A stretch of DNA of 64,000 bases from Hyphomicrobiaceae bacterium (GTDB lineage: Bacteria > Pseudomonadota > Alphaproteobacteria > Rhizobiales > Hyphomicrobiaceae). The notes beneath the pieces are model-generated. The model did no database searches, was not told the DNA's origin, and saw only the letters and a list, made by a program, of their open reading frames with translations. Both the position numbers and the translations under genes were made by a program. Numbering within the stretch: the stretch's first letter is position 1; the number at the start of each line of letters is the position of its first letter. Shown here one piece after another: positions 36,754-46,350 of this stretch. The stretch spans positions 186,001-250,000 of the forward strand of contig JALHOW010000003.1 in the NCBI GenBank assembly GCA_022842785.1. Reading direction: 5' to 3'.

Positions 36754-37602
36754 GTGGCCGAGATCTCATTCAGAGGCGTACGCGCGTTCTACAGCACGTG
36801 GGGGCAAGGCCCACCGCTCATACTGCTGCACGCTGGCGGCAGCTCCGGCGCCCAATGGACCAAGACCGGCGACGCACTCGCCGACACGCACAGGCTCATC
36901 GCACCTGACCTAATCAGCTTCGGTGCCAGCGAGCCTTGGCCAGAAGTCGGAGGGCTGACGCATGAGCTGCAAGCCGACCTCGTCGCCGACATCATCGAAA
37001 CCGAGAGCGGCGTCCCGCTCGACATCGTCGGCCACTCGTATGGCGGCTCCACCGCCATGCGGCTGGCGCTGCGACGGCCGGAACTCGTGCGCTCGCTGAT
37101 GTTGATCGAGCCCAACGTGAGCTGGCTGCTCAAGGATGCAAATGATCCGCTCTACGAGGACGGTACCAGCATCGCGAACACGTTCATCGCGAGCGTGCAA
37201 GCCGGGCGGCCCGAAGTCGGATGGAAAAACTTCATCGACGGCCGCAATGGCGCTGGAACCTGGGCGCACATGTCCGACGCATCGCGCGGGCGCTTTCTCG
37301 CGCAATCCGAACGCGTGCGCGAGGCTTTCATCTCAAATCTCAACCACCACATAAATCGCGCTGAATGCGGACGCATCGGCGTGCCCGTTACCGTCGCCTG
37401 CGGTGCACTGACGACGCCAACGGATATCCGCATCAGTGAGCTCGTTCGCGACGCGATCTCGCACGCACACTACGAGATCATCCCACAAGCGGGGCACATG
37501 TCGCCATTCACACACCCGCTCGAAATAGCGCGGCTCGTGCGAGAGCATCTTGCACGAGCGAGTGCGTCGCGCATCCGCCGCGGGCATAGCACAACGGATT
37601 GA
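36754..37602 (+). CDS. Alpha/beta hydrolase
   Basis: 282 residues. The nucleophile Ser95 is in GHSYGGS, the oxyanion HAGGSS follows beta-3, an acid loop is near CGALTTPTD, and the catalytic histidine is in AGHMSPFTHP. Without a lid signature the substrate cannot be named. The start is GTG 36754 with a weak ribosome site. The last nine codons and the stop are supplied by a 58-bp repeat (37577-37634), so the native C-terminus may have been altered by its insertion. Confidence 0.85.
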   Translation: MAEISFRGVRAFYSTWGQGPPLILLHAGGSSGAQWTKTGDALADTHRLIAPDLISFGASEPWPEVGGLTHELQADLVADIIETESGVPLDIVGHSYGGSTAMRLALRRPELVRSLMLIEPNVSWLLKDANDPLYEDGTSIANTFIASVQAGRPEVGWKNFIDGRNGAGTWAHMSDASRGRFLAQSERVREAFISNLNHHINRAECGRIGVPVTVACGALTTPTDIRISELVRDAISHAHYEIIPQAGHMSPFTHPLEIARLVREHLARASASRIRRGHSTTD

Positions 37603-37634
37603 GGCTATAGAACCCCTTCCCAGCAGCCCGCGGC
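37577..37634 (+). repeat. 58-bp repeat element, copy 3
   Basis: Exactly 58 bp with perfect GCCGCGGGC / GCCCGCGGC ends. It overlaps the 3' end of the hydrolase gene by 26 bases and ends 13 bases before the msrA stop, again between convergent genes. Confidence 0.85.
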
Positions 37635-37647
37635 ACTAATGCAAAAA

Positions 37648-38310
37648 CTACTCCGCCGCCTTCACGCCGGTGCCGATCTGGCAGGCGACGCCCGTACCAC
37701 CGAGGCCGCAATAGCCGTGCGGAACCTTGTGCAGGTACTGCTGGTGATAATCCTCGGCGAAGTAGAAGGTCGGCGCATCGATGATCTCAGTCGTGATTGG
37801 TCCGAACCTGCGCGCTGCTAGTGCCTTGCCGAACGTCACTTTCGATCCCTCGGCCGCAGCGCGCTGCGCCTCGTCGAAGACATAGATGCCGGAGCGGTAC
37901 TGCGTGCCGACATCATTGCCCTGGCGATTGCCCTGCGTCGGATCGTGGCTCTCCCAGAAGGTCTTGAGGAGCGTCTCGTAGCTCACCTTCTTCGGGTCGA
38001 ATACGACGAACACGACTTCGTTGTGGCCCGTGAGACCCGAACAGACTTCCTCATAGGTCGCGTTCGGCGTGTAACCCGCGGCATAGCCGACGGCCGTGAT
38101 CCAGATGCCCTCCTCGAGCTCCCAGAACTTGCGCTCGGCGCCCCAGAAGCAGCCCATGCCGAACATGGCCATCTGCATCCCCTCGGGATAGGGCCCCTGC
38201 AATTCGTGTCCATTGAGGGCGTGCGTACGCGCGGTGGGAATAGCCTCTGGGCGACCCTTGAGTGCCTGATCGCGCGAAATCATCTCTGCTTTCTTGCGGA
38301 AGAACTGCAT
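37648..38310 (-). CDS. msrA: Peptide-methionine (S)-S-oxide reductase
   Basis: 220 residues. It reduces the S epimer of methionine sulfoxide. The catalytic motif GCFWGAE is present, EDYHQQYL is conserved, and the C-terminal resolving cysteines are in [15 protein letters not shown] 38310 has AAGG eight bases upstream; the open frame continues to 38664 but that part is unlike MsrA. Length is slightly above the E. coli form and there is no signal peptide. Complements MsrB at 16.2 kb. Confidence 0.96.
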   Translation of the reverse strand: MQFFRKKAEMISRDQALKGRPEAIPTARTHALNGHELQGPYPEGMQMAMFGMGCFWGAERKFWELEEGIWITAVGYAAGYTPNATYEEVCSGLTGHNEVVFVVFDPKKVSYETLLKTFWESHDPTQGNRQGNDVGTQYRSGIYVFDEAQRAAAEGSKVTFGKALAARRFGPITTEIIDAPTFYFAEDYHQQYLHKVPHGYCGLGGTGVACQIGTGVKAAE

Positions 38311-38452
38311 GGCGTGTGCCTTGTCTCGTTGAAAGCTGCGATGCACTATGTTGCCCCTAATATAAGCACGATCGCCCCTGCGCACCACGCCCCGCACTGC
38401 CGGGGCACGCTTTCGTGACGCGAGCGGCGGCGACGGACGGGGATGGCGGGGC

Positions 38453-39226
38453 ATGGCCACTGCGGAACAGTTCGAGCGCATTGTGTACCGCCCCGGCGGC
38501 ACGCGCCGCTTCCTGCTCGCGATGACCATCCTGCTCCTGCTGCCGTTCGCAGCAAGCGTCCCGATCATGCTCGTCCAGCGTCTGAGTGCGGGTATCTGGC
38601 TCGGCACGGGCGGGCTCGCACTGATGGGCATCGCTTTCGCGATCATCCTCGCGCTTCTGGCCATTCAGTTCATTCACGCGCTGCGCGCCCGCGTGATCCT
38701 CGGCCCCGAGTCCATCGAAACGACGCTGCCGGCCGGACGATGGCTGACGCCCGCTCTGACTTACCAGAGCCGGACCGTGCGCTATGACGACATCCAGGCT
38801 GTCGAAACGCGCGGCGAGGTCTATGGCGGCGCGCTCGCGCCCGTGCTCATGCAGGGTGTGAGCCTCATCACGCGCGACGGTGAGAAGGTGCAGATCGGCC
38901 ACGTGAATGCGCACTGCGAGGATCCCGCATTGCCCTGTCTGTCGATCGGTTGTGAGATCGCGCGACGTGCCGGCATCGAGGTTCAGGACCGCGGTGCCGT
39001 CAACCGCAAGCTGCCGCAGCCGATGACGGGTATGGGCCTCATGGCCTCGGTCAGCACCGAAACACCGCTTGCGCCTGAGGACATGGCGCGCATTTCCACG
39101 CGTCACCGCCAGATCGTCATCGGCATCGTGGCGAGCCTCGCGACACTGATGGCGGTCGGACTTGCCATGGACATTGCTGCCGGTCCCGTCGGCGGCACGT
39201 CGCTCACGGCCGGCAGCAAGAAGTGA
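38453..39226 (+). CDS. Uncharacterised membrane protein
   Basis: 257 residues. Two closely spaced N-terminal membrane segments ([20 protein letters not shown] and [19 protein letters not shown]) are followed by a soluble beta-rich domain beginning [15 protein letters not shown] that recalls bacterial PH-like (DUF304/YdbT) domains, and a final membrane helix near 220-240 ([18 protein letters not shown]). The PH-like assignment is my inference from layout only. Divergent from msrA with 142 bases between starts. Confidence 0.75.
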   Translation: MATAEQFERIVYRPGGTRRFLLAMTILLLLPFAASVPIMLVQRLSAGIWLGTGGLALMGIAFAIILALLAIQFIHALRARVILGPESIETTLPAGRWLTPALTYQSRTVRYDDIQAVETRGEVYGGALAPVLMQGVSLITRDGEKVQIGHVNAHCEDPALPCLSIGCEIARRAGIEVQDRGAVNRKLPQPMTGMGLMASVSTETPLAPEDMARISTRHRQIVIGIVASLATLMAVGLAMDIAAGPVGGTSLTAGSKK

Positions 39227-39263
39227 GCACGCCCCCCGCGCGCGCTCGACAACCTACTTCTCC

Positions 39264-40022
39264 CTATGTCGGGATCTGGCGCTTTTTGATCGCATCACGC
39301 AGCGCGCTGAGGGCTGCCTTCAGCTCCTGGTCTGTCGTCGTCGAGACCTGCTGCGTAAGCCTCTGAACCAATTCCTGCCGATGCTGGTCCGTGATGATTG
39401 GATCATAGCTGCGTAGGCCTTCGAGCGCCCCCCTGCTCATCGCGAGGAGGTCGGGCTTGGTATAGACGCTCGTTTCAGTCATGCGCTGCACCAGTCCGGA
39501 ATAGAGCTGAAGTGCGGCACCTTTCATCTGATTGAGATCATCGACGTGCGTCTGATACCGCTTGTCCTTTGCGACGGACGAGAGATACGGCTCGCTCAGC
39601 TCCAGCATCATTCCAGCGATCTTCGCCTCATAGATCATGAGCCGAGCGACTTCCGCGGCGTAGGGTTTGCCCTTCTGCATCTCGCTCGAATAAAGCGCGA
39701 CGAGCTTGTTCAACGGGTGCAGCGCACTGCTGAGCTTCTGAAAGCGGATAGTCACCGAGAGCTTCGCGTTGAGCCCCACACGCAGCGGGATATTGTCCTC
39801 GCGCACCATCCGCTCGAAAACCGGCTTGGTCGCTGCATCGGCGAGTGTCGGTAATTCCAAGCCATCCGTCTCAACCCGCTGAATGACAGCCCTGTAGTCG
39901 GTTCCGTCCCATGCTTCTTCGATAGACGGGTAGCGCTTTTGAGCGCTGGCCGATTGCGCGACCAGCACCAGGCACAAGAGCAGCCAACCCGATGACGTCA
40001 GTGCCTTGAACAGTTGTCTCAT
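39264..40022 (-). CDS. Secreted helical protein of unknown function
   Basis: 252 residues. A signal peptide (LLLCLVLVAQSASA) is followed by a long, mainly helical periplasmic domain with no cysteines and no motif I recognise; PSIEEAWDGTDYRAVIQRV begins it. It is leftward, downstream of the TRAP permease with a 140-base gap, so it might belong to that transcript or stand alone. No function is proposed. Confidence 0.7.
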   Translation of the reverse strand: MRQLFKALTSSGWLLLCLVLVAQSASAQKRYPSIEEAWDGTDYRAVIQRVETDGLELPTLADAATKPVFERMVREDNIPLRVGLNAKLSVTIRFQKLSSALHPLNKLVALYSSEMQKGKPYAAEVARLMIYEAKIAGMMLELSEPYLSSVAKDKRYQTHVDDLNQMKGAALQLYSGLVQRMTETSVYTKPDLLAMSRGALEGLRSYDPIITDQHRQELVQRLTQQVSTTTDQELKAALSALRDAIKKRQIPT

Positions 40023-40162
40023 GATAGCTCCATGGGCGAGGAGGACCGTTCGGGGCTAGCGGTGAGACAAGGGAGCCTGATCTATGTGGCGGGAGTCTGG
40101 TCGCGGCAAGGCGCTCGCGGACGTCAGCCCTTCGCGAATAAACCATCCCAGTGTTCATGGGA

Positions 40163-42268
40163 CTACCTGCGGGCGACCTCCAACGGCGGCGTGCGCCTGA
40201 TGAGGTTGAGTGCGAGCGCAATTGTGGGCACTAAGACTACAAGTGCCATCGCCGTAATCTGCAGCTTCGAAAACGGCATGATGCCGCCGCCCGGCGTCGC
40301 CAGAATGACGCCGCCGATGATCAGCGCGAAGCGGATCGGCCACTCCAGTCCACCCGTGCGGCGAAGGTCACCCACGAACGCCTGATAGCCCTGAATGCCC
40401 CCGCAGATAAAGAGCGTACCCGCAACGACGAGCAGAGAAAGGCCGACCGCTTCCAGGTAGGGATTATTGCCCTGTAGTACGAGGGCCGGGTTCAGCACGA
40501 AGAAGAACGGGAGGAAGTAGATGATGCTGCCGACGCGCATGCTCTCCCAGCCGGTCTTCATCGCCGGCGAACCGGCAATGCCCGCCGCCGCGAACGATGC
40601 GATGGCCACCGGCGGCGTGATCGAGGAAAGCATGCCCCAGTAGAAGATGAACATGTGCACGGCCATCTGATTGAGGCCGAGCTTCTCGAGCGCAGGCGCG
40701 ACAAGGATGGCGAGGAAGATGTAGCAGGCGGTGGTCGTGAGCCCGAGGCCGAGCACGAGACTCGTAATGGCACACATGGCAAGCAGCAGGAAGGCGTTGT
40801 TGCCGGCGATGCTGAGCAGATCATTTGCGAGCGATGAGACGACGCCCGTCATCGAGAACGCACCGATCAGCAAACCGCAGCCCGCGAGAATGGCGACAAG
40901 TTCGACGAACGTGCGCCCGTTCATCTCCAGGAACTGTGGAATGCTGCGCCACGTCCAGCGCGTTTCCTTGGAGAAGAGCTGGTTCAGCACCAGCAACAGC
41001 GCGGTGGCGTAGAACGGCGCATGGCTCTCGCGCTTGAAGTGGAGCAGCATGACCACGAGCAGAATGATCACGAAGACGTAGTACCATCCTTCGCGAATGG
41101 TGGTCATCACGCTTGGCAGCTCGGCACGCGGAATACCGAGAAGACCGTGACGCGCGGCGTAGGCATCAACCTGCATGAACAGGCCGATGTAGTAGAGAAT
41201 TGTCGGGATGATCGCCGCGACGACCACCTCCGCGTAGCTCACATTGAGAAACTGCGCGATGACGAAGGCCGTCGCTCCCATGACGGGCGGCGCGAGCACG
41301 GCGCCGGTCGCCGCGCAGGCTTCGATGGCGCCCGCATAGGATGGACGGAAGCCGGCCTTTTTCATGGCCGGTATGGTCATGGTGCCCGTCGTGAGCACAT
41401 TGGAGACGATGCTGCCGGACATCATGCCGAGCAGCGCACTCGCGAAAATCGCGACCTTGGCGGCGCCACCGCGGAACGTACCGCACAGCGCGAAGGCGAG
41501 ATTGATGAAGAACTTTCCGGCGCCCGTCAGCATCAGCGCGACGCCGAACACGAGGAAGCCGATCACCGTATCCGCGAAGGCCTGCACGGGAATGCCGAGC
41601 ACGCTCTCGTTCGACAGCATGTGGTAGGCGGTCGCCTGCTCCAGGTTCGACTGATGCCCACGCAGAGGCCCGAGCCAGCGCGCATCGGCAATCAGCGGGT
41701 AGAGCGTGAACGGCAACACGCTGAGCAGCAGGCTCCAGCCGCCCGTGCGGCGCAGGCCCTCCATCAGCAAGGCCCACATGGCAAGCCCCGCCACGACCAC
41801 CGACATCGGTGCGCCCGAGAACTCCCAGCCGAGTTCCGCGGCCTGTCGCACTTTGGACATGAGGAAGAGAGAAGCCGCGAGCGTCGCCAGGAACAGGACT
41901 ACGTCGTACCAGGGCACGCGATCGAGCGGCGCCTTCTCGCTGCCCGGGAAGATGAGGAACGTGAAAGGCAGCATGCACGCGATCAGCAAGTAGAAGTATT
42001 CGGTGTTGAGCTGCGTGTAGCCGACGAAGAAGCGCAGCGTGAACTGCTGGTTGATGCACAGGATGATGGTGGCCGCCGTAGCGCCGATCAGCGCCCAGCG
42101 CCAGAAGCCGGTCAACTTGCGTACGCGTGTCGTCTCCGCCTCGGCGGGACCGGAGTGGATGTGGGGATCGTTGATCGAGAACGCATGCGATGATGAAGAT
42201 GCGGGCGCGGCGGCGCCGGTCTGGCCGGATGCTGACGACACGGACGTTCCTCGGATGCTGGCGCTCAC
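40163..42268 (-). CDS. TRAP transporter permease, 4TM/12TM fusion (TAXI type)
   Basis: 701 residues. The small and large TRAP permease subunits are fused in one chain: about four helices first (from ALIGATAATIILCI), then about 12 or more forming the DctM-like part (GAGKFFINLAFALCGTFRGG, MMSGSIVSNVLTTGTMTIPAMKKAGF, the conserved substrate-translocation segment). Driven by an ion gradient, it imports a small acid captured by the TAXI protein. It starts 114 bases after that gene, same strand. Confidence 0.92.
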   Translation of the reverse strand: MSASIRGTSVSSASGQTGAAAPASSSSHAFSINDPHIHSGPAEAETTRVRKLTGFWRWALIGATAATIILCINQQFTLRFFVGYTQLNTEYFYLLIACMLPFTFLIFPGSEKAPLDRVPWYDVVLFLATLAASLFLMSKVRQAAELGWEFSGAPMSVVVAGLAMWALLMEGLRRTGGWSLLLSVLPFTLYPLIADARWLGPLRGHQSNLEQATAYHMLSNESVLGIPVQAFADTVIGFLVFGVALMLTGAGKFFINLAFALCGTFRGGAAKVAIFASALLGMMSGSIVSNVLTTGTMTIPAMKKAGFRPSYAGAIEACAATGAVLAPPVMGATAFVIAQFLNVSYAEVVVAAIIPTILYYIGLFMQVDAYAARHGLLGIPRAELPSVMTTIREGWYYVFVIILLVVMLLHFKRESHAPFYATALLLVLNQLFSKETRWTWRSIPQFLEMNGRTFVELVAILAGCGLLIGAFSMTGVVSSLANDLLSIAGNNAFLLLAMCAITSLVLGLGLTTTACYIFLAILVAPALEKLGLNQMAVHMFIFYWGMLSSITPPVAIASFAAAGIAGSPAMKTGWESMRVGSIIYFLPFFFVLNPALVLQGNNPYLEAVGLSLLVVAGTLFICGGIQGYQAFVGDLRRTGGLEWPIRFALIIGGVILATPGGGIMPFSKLQITAMALVVLVPTIALALNLIRRTPPLEVARR

Positions 42269-42382
42269 GAGCGCAGCCGTCGGTGGTCGGTGGCACCAGA
42301 TCCTCCGGCCAAGCGGGCCGAAGGATTGGAATCAGCGCGGCCCAACCGTCCAGCTGCGCATGGTGCAGCGGGTTGGGAGGGC

Positions 42383-43543
42383 TTATTCGAAGATGACGTC
42401 CATGCTGGCCTTGGTGAGGGCAGTCTTGCGCGCCTCCATCCAGGCCTTGGTGAAGTCCGCCTTCTCACCCGAGGGGTTCGTCTTGAGGAAATCTGCCCAG
42501 GCTGTCGCCAGCGTGTCCTGGCGCTTCACGAGCGCGTTGTTGTGCGTCTCGTGCTCATCCTTCCAGACGCCGGCCTCCTTGAGTGCCTTTACCGCACCTT
42601 CGTGATACGGCAGCACCCACTTCAGATTCTGGCGTTCGACAGCGAGGCCGGCAGCACCTGGCGCACCGTCCTTGTAGTCCTTGTAGCCGACGATCATCGC
42701 CTTCGTGAGATTGTAGACGAGATCGGCAGGCTGCGAGGCATAAGCCATGAAGATCGGATAGGGATAGGCCGGCAGCTCCAGCGACGCGCCTGCTGCAAGG
42801 CCGGCCGCGCATGTCGTCTTGTGCGGATAGAAGTACGGACCGACCTTGTTGAGGCGTGCCCAGCCTTCCTTGTCGGCCGCGGGTGCCTGCGGATAGATGA
42901 TGCCGCGCGGCGATGTCTCGAGTTCCTTCACCTGTCCGGAGATTGTCGAGGCGATGGCGGCATCGACCTCGTTGTTGACCATGCCCTTCCACATGGCGCC
43001 GTAGCCCGAGAACTCGACGGGCTGGACATCGCCGCGTGTCAGGTTACCGAAGGCGAGGATCGCGAGCGCATTCTGGTTGAGCGCGGGCGAGCCGACCACC
43101 ATGCCAATGCGTTTGCCTTTGAGGTCCTTGACCTCTTTAACGCCGGTATCCTTGGCGACGCCGAGCGTGATAGCATTGCAGTCCGTGACCGAGAGCACGA
43201 GACGCAATGGCTGCGGTCCCCAATCCTTCACGCCGAACTCGAACACGGCTTCCTGCGCGAAATAGACGCCGACGCCCATGGCCGATGCCTGGGCGCGGTT
43301 CGCCCTCAATGGTGCAAGACGCGCCACGTCGTTGCCGGCCGGAAGGACGCGCACCTCGACGCCATTATTGTCCTTGAGTGCCTTGCCCACGGCCACAGCA
43401 ATATTGAAGCCCGATGAGCCAGTGTCGTACGCCGTCATTGTCAGGGTCTGCGGCAGCTTCGCGTCCTGCGCAGTCGCAACCGTCGCCATCATCGGCGCGG
43501 CAACAGCCAGCGCCGCGAATCCAATTCTTTTCGTCACCGTCAT
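42383..43543 (-). CDS. TAXI family TRAP transporter solute-binding protein
   Basis: 386 residues. A signal peptide (IGFAALAVAAPMMATVATA) leads into a TAXI periplasmic binding fold: TAYDTGSSGFNIAVAVGK near the start and LKGKRIGMVVGSPALNQNA in the middle. ATG 43543 has GGAGG eight bases upstream, a strong site; the longer open frame is unsupported. The ligand is unknown; TAXI proteins bind glutamate or other organic acids. It is first gene of the leftward TRAP operon, with an inverted repeat 62-77 bases upstream of the start. Confidence 0.92.
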   Translation of the reverse strand: MTVTKRIGFAALAVAAPMMATVATAQDAKLPQTLTMTAYDTGSSGFNIAVAVGKALKDNNGVEVRVLPAGNDVARLAPLRANRAQASAMGVGVYFAQEAVFEFGVKDWGPQPLRLVLSVTDCNAITLGVAKDTGVKEVKDLKGKRIGMVVGSPALNQNALAILAFGNLTRGDVQPVEFSGYGAMWKGMVNNEVDAAIASTISGQVKELETSPRGIIYPQAPAADKEGWARLNKVGPYFYPHKTTCAAGLAAGASLELPAYPYPIFMAYASQPADLVYNLTKAMIVGYKDYKDGAPGAAGLAVERQNLKWVLPYHEGAVKALKEAGVWKDEHETHNNALVKRQDTLATAWADFLKTNPSGEKADFTKAWMEARKTALTKASMDVIFE

Positions 43544-43604
43544 GTATTTTCCTCCCATTGCACCGTTCTGCTTTTTTGGGCGGCGCGAGGCCGCCATGGG
43601 CCAA

Positions 43605-43620
43605 GCCTATTGAAATAGGC
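43605..43620. promoter_or_regulatory. Inverted repeat upstream of the TAXI gene
   Basis: GCCTATTGAAATAGGC has perfect 7-bp arms and lies 62-77 bases upstream of the TAXI start. Candidate operator; no regulator is adjacent. Confidence 0.35.
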
Positions 43621-43806
43621 GGCCCTCGTCACCTGAGGGACTTCTGTGGTGCCGGTGCAGTCGAGTTGGAAGATCCGCCGGCGCGACAATGAACGCCGCG
43701 CGTGCGAGCCCTGCGACGACTTGCGCGGAATGTCCGAGACGATTGGGGATTGCCGCTGGGTAGGTCCCACAGCGACGGTCACTTGAGGCTAAGCCATTGA
43801 AAGCAA

Positions 43807-43856
43807 TGGCGCGAGCGACGGGACTTGAACCCGCGGCCTCCGGCGTGACAGGCCAG
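43807..43856 (-). other. Truncated 3' half of tRNA-Asp(GUC), probable attachment site
   Basis: On the minus strand: anticodon arm CTGGC-CTGTCAC-GCCGG with anticodon GTC, variable region, T arm GCGGG-TTCAAGT-CCCGT, acceptor strand CGCTCGC, then GCCA. The D arm and the 5' acceptor strand are missing; the sequence becomes A+T-rich exactly at the anticodon stem. A 3' tRNA half of this kind is the usual scar of tyrosine-integrase insertion. Its 5' side faces right, so the element lies at higher coordinates. Confidence 0.85.
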
Positions 43857-43904
43857 AATTATGCAAGCAATATCAATGCTATTAGGAACGATTTTCCAGA
43901 CGGC

Positions 43905-44198
43905 ATGGAATCTAACGCGCCAAAAGTTCCCAAGCCCCCGACTCCACCTCGACGTCATATCTTCACGCGCGAGGAGTTGTACGACCTTGTTTGGACGATC
44001 CCCATGATGAAGCTGGCTGTTCGCCTTGGTGTTTCGAGTAGAGGTTTGGCCAAGATCTGCGAGCGGGCAGGCGTGCCGGTTCCTAAGCCGGGATATTGGG
44101 CCAAGGTCCACGCTGGACAACCTATGACGAAGGTACCGCTTCCAGCGACTGTCACCAACACACCAGCGCGTGTCATCATCAAATCAACTGCTTCATAA
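43905..44198 (+). CDS. Small protein with an ELYDLVW / GYWAKV motif, possibly truncated
   Basis: 97 residues from ATG 43905. The core FTREELYDLVWTIPMMKLA followed by RLGVSSRGLAKICERAGVP and PKPGYWAKVHAGQP is a helix-turn-helix-like domain that I know from longer hypothetical proteins on accessory elements, usually followed by several hundred residues. Here the frame stops soon after the domain, so it may be a truncated copy. The open frame upstream of 43905 only translates the tRNA fragment. First gene right of the att fragment. Confidence 0.6.
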   Translation: MESNAPKVPKPPTPPRRHIFTREELYDLVWTIPMMKLAVRLGVSSRGLAKICERAGVPVPKPGYWAKVHAGQPMTKVPLPATVTNTPARVIIKSTAS

Positions 44199-45008
44199 AA
44201 ACCCGCATCAGCTTCTAATACTTGCGAGCGGAGTGAACACTGCCACGCATTGTCCGAGGAGCAGTTAAGCCAGCTGGCATCTCGCGAGCCTTTGCAGCGG
44301 AGTTGCTACACTGGAACCCGCCTTCTCACATTAAAAAAGCCGTGGTTCATCCAATGATTTCAAAGGCCAAGTCGACTCTTCTTGCAATGTTCCAGTGATG
44401 GAGGACCAAAAGCTTACATCGCAGTCGACATTAGTTTGCTTATCCTTTTCGTGTCAGCCTCGATCAGGCGACTATGGCGAACCGCCCGGCGGCTGCGACA
44501 ATCCGACCGTGATCCGATCCGAACGCACCGCACGTACGAGCGCTGTAGAATCTATGCTCGGAGTCCGATGCAATGAGCACCACTCATCTAATCGTTCTGA
44601 TCTTGCCGATCTTGATGCGCATGCGGCGTTCGCGCTGATCTTTGCCGCCGTTCACTGGTATTTTGCCAGCTCGCGCGACAGGCTTCCGAGCTTATTGAAT
44701 ACACAAGCGGACGCGACGGGCGGTCCAAGCCGCGGCAACCGCGCTCTAGCCAAGCCGCACGCCTGTGAGCGCGCACGCGCAAGCACCAGGGCTCACAATC
44801 AGTCAAAGTAAGGCTCCCCACATCACCAATAGCGAGGTCGGGCGCGGCACATCAACGCTGAGATCCGAAACCGGCACATGGACGTATACAGATCTGTCGC
44901 TACAGGGGACGCTGGCATCACAGCTGAACATCGCGATTATCTGGGGCGCGGCGGTGGCTGGGGACCCAATGGCCAGCACATGCTGCAACAATTCCAACGC
45001 ATTGATCG
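44199..45008. other. Gene-poor stretch
   Basis: 810 bases without a convincing gene. Several short frames exist, none with both a ribosome site and protein-like composition; one 21-codon hydrophobic frame starts at ATG 44574. Base composition is lower in G+C than the left backbone. It may be decayed accessory DNA. Confidence 0.5.
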
Positions 45009-45821
45009 ATGATTGGATACGCACTTAGGGAGCTGTTCCGCCGCGAGCCGCGATTTGCAAGCACGGCGCTCGTCCTGTGTGTTCTGATGCTGCCGCTGCT
45101 CGTTGCGCAGGGTCTAGATCAACGCGTCCTGCAAGGTGCTAACGTGTGGACGAAGCCCATCAAGTTTGCGGCCGCCCTCATCATGTATATGGGCACGCTC
45201 GCTTGGTTTGCGGGCTGGCTGCCGGCGGGCACAACAGGGCGCCGATGGTATCGCTTGTTCTCAAGACTCGTGGTTGCTTGCGTGGTTGCCGAGATGGTTT
45301 GGATCGTGGGCGCCGCAGCCTACGGTACTGCATCGCATTTCAACACAACGGTGCCATTCCTGGCCGACATCTACCGCCTGATGGGTGTGCTGGCGGTGAT
45401 TCTAACGACCGCGTCAGTCATCTACGGGGTGCTGATCTGGGGTGACGCAAGCAGCACCCTCGATGAGGCGTTGCGGATGTCAGTCGGGATAGGTCTCGTC
45501 ATGACCTTCGTGGCAACGGCGATGGTCGCTGGATACATGGCGTCGGGAAGCAGTCACGTCATCGGCGGTAACGGATCAGATGCTGGCGGTCTTGCCTTGA
45601 TGGGTTGGTCCCGCTCCAGCGGCGATCTTCGGGTGCCTCATTTCTTTGCCATCCACGCGATGCATTTCATCCCAGCCTTCGGCTTCTTCACTGGCTTGAT
45701 GCTGCCGCCAAGTGTACGCCGGCTTGCGGTGATAGTGGTCAGTATCGGCTTCGCGTCACTCATCGCTTACACCTTTGTCGAGGCGATCCAAGGGCATCCA
45801 TTTCTACCGAACTTGTTTTAA
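45009..45821 (+). CDS. Uncharacterised seven-helix membrane protein
   Basis: 270 residues with about seven membrane segments: STALVLCVLMLPLLVAQGL, PIKFAAALIMYMGTLAWFAGWL, VVACVVAEMVWIVGAAAYG, LMGVLAVILTTASVIYGVLIW, VGIGLVMTFVATAMVAGYMA, the HFFAIHAMHFIPAFGFFTG segment and LAVIVVSIGFASLIAYTFV. The last-but-one carries three histidines on one face, which could bind heme or metal; that is inference. No ribosome site is strong at ATG 45009. Function unknown. Confidence 0.75.
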   Translation: MIGYALRELFRREPRFASTALVLCVLMLPLLVAQGLDQRVLQGANVWTKPIKFAAALIMYMGTLAWFAGWLPAGTTGRRWYRLFSRLVVACVVAEMVWIVGAAAYGTASHFNTTVPFLADIYRLMGVLAVILTTASVIYGVLIWGDASSTLDEALRMSVGIGLVMTFVATAMVAGYMASGSSHVIGGNGSDAGGLALMGWSRSSGDLRVPHFFAIHAMHFIPAFGFFTGLMLPPSVRRLAVIVVSIGFASLIAYTFVEAIQGHPFLPNLF

Positions 45822-46350
45822 CGCAACGTCGCACGAATGCTCTGATATTGGACCGTAAATCTTCTCAACCCCAGCAAGCGATCCTATTACCAGGGCTTAG
45901 CCAACCAGGCTGACTTCTCTTCGGGGGCCGTCGCAGTTGGAGGCGAAGCGATGTTGCTGCCCACGCAAGCCGCACTTCAGTTGACCGGTAAAGTGTCTCA
46001 GCACACAGTCGCCGGTGTGCAGGAGCGTACCGTAGCGTCAGAGACGCTGCGCCGAAAACAAGAAGAATGTGCCATGCGCCGGTGACCACCCACTCCGCAC
46101 CTCAGCCGAACCGCTCCAGTCCCTCGACAATTTTGACAATCCTGCGCTCAAGCTGCTTACCGTCAACATTAAAGGCGACTCCACCACCGCATCAAAGTGC
46201 ACTGCGCGCAAGAGCGCCAACAAGTATCGGACGTTGTCCGCACCATGCTTACTAATGACGTGTTTGCTCAGAGCATTTAAGCGCTGCTGCGGTGAACTAT
46301 TCGTGTTCGCACAACGTATACCCGCATGGGAAATAAACCATGAGGTGTTC
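45822..46350. other. Gap without a convincing gene
   Basis: 529 bases. Open frames continue upstream of the next gene on the plus strand but lack a ribosome site and look random. No repeats were seen. Confidence 0.45.

Noticed and set aside
41021-42193. Open frame of 390 codons on the plus strand
   Set aside because: It is antisense to the TRAP permease; composition is that of a shadow frame.
43797-43904. N-terminal extension of the small gene at 43905
   Set aside because: These codons only translate the tRNA-Asp fragment (ATGLEPAASGV), a known artefact of reading tRNA genes as protein.
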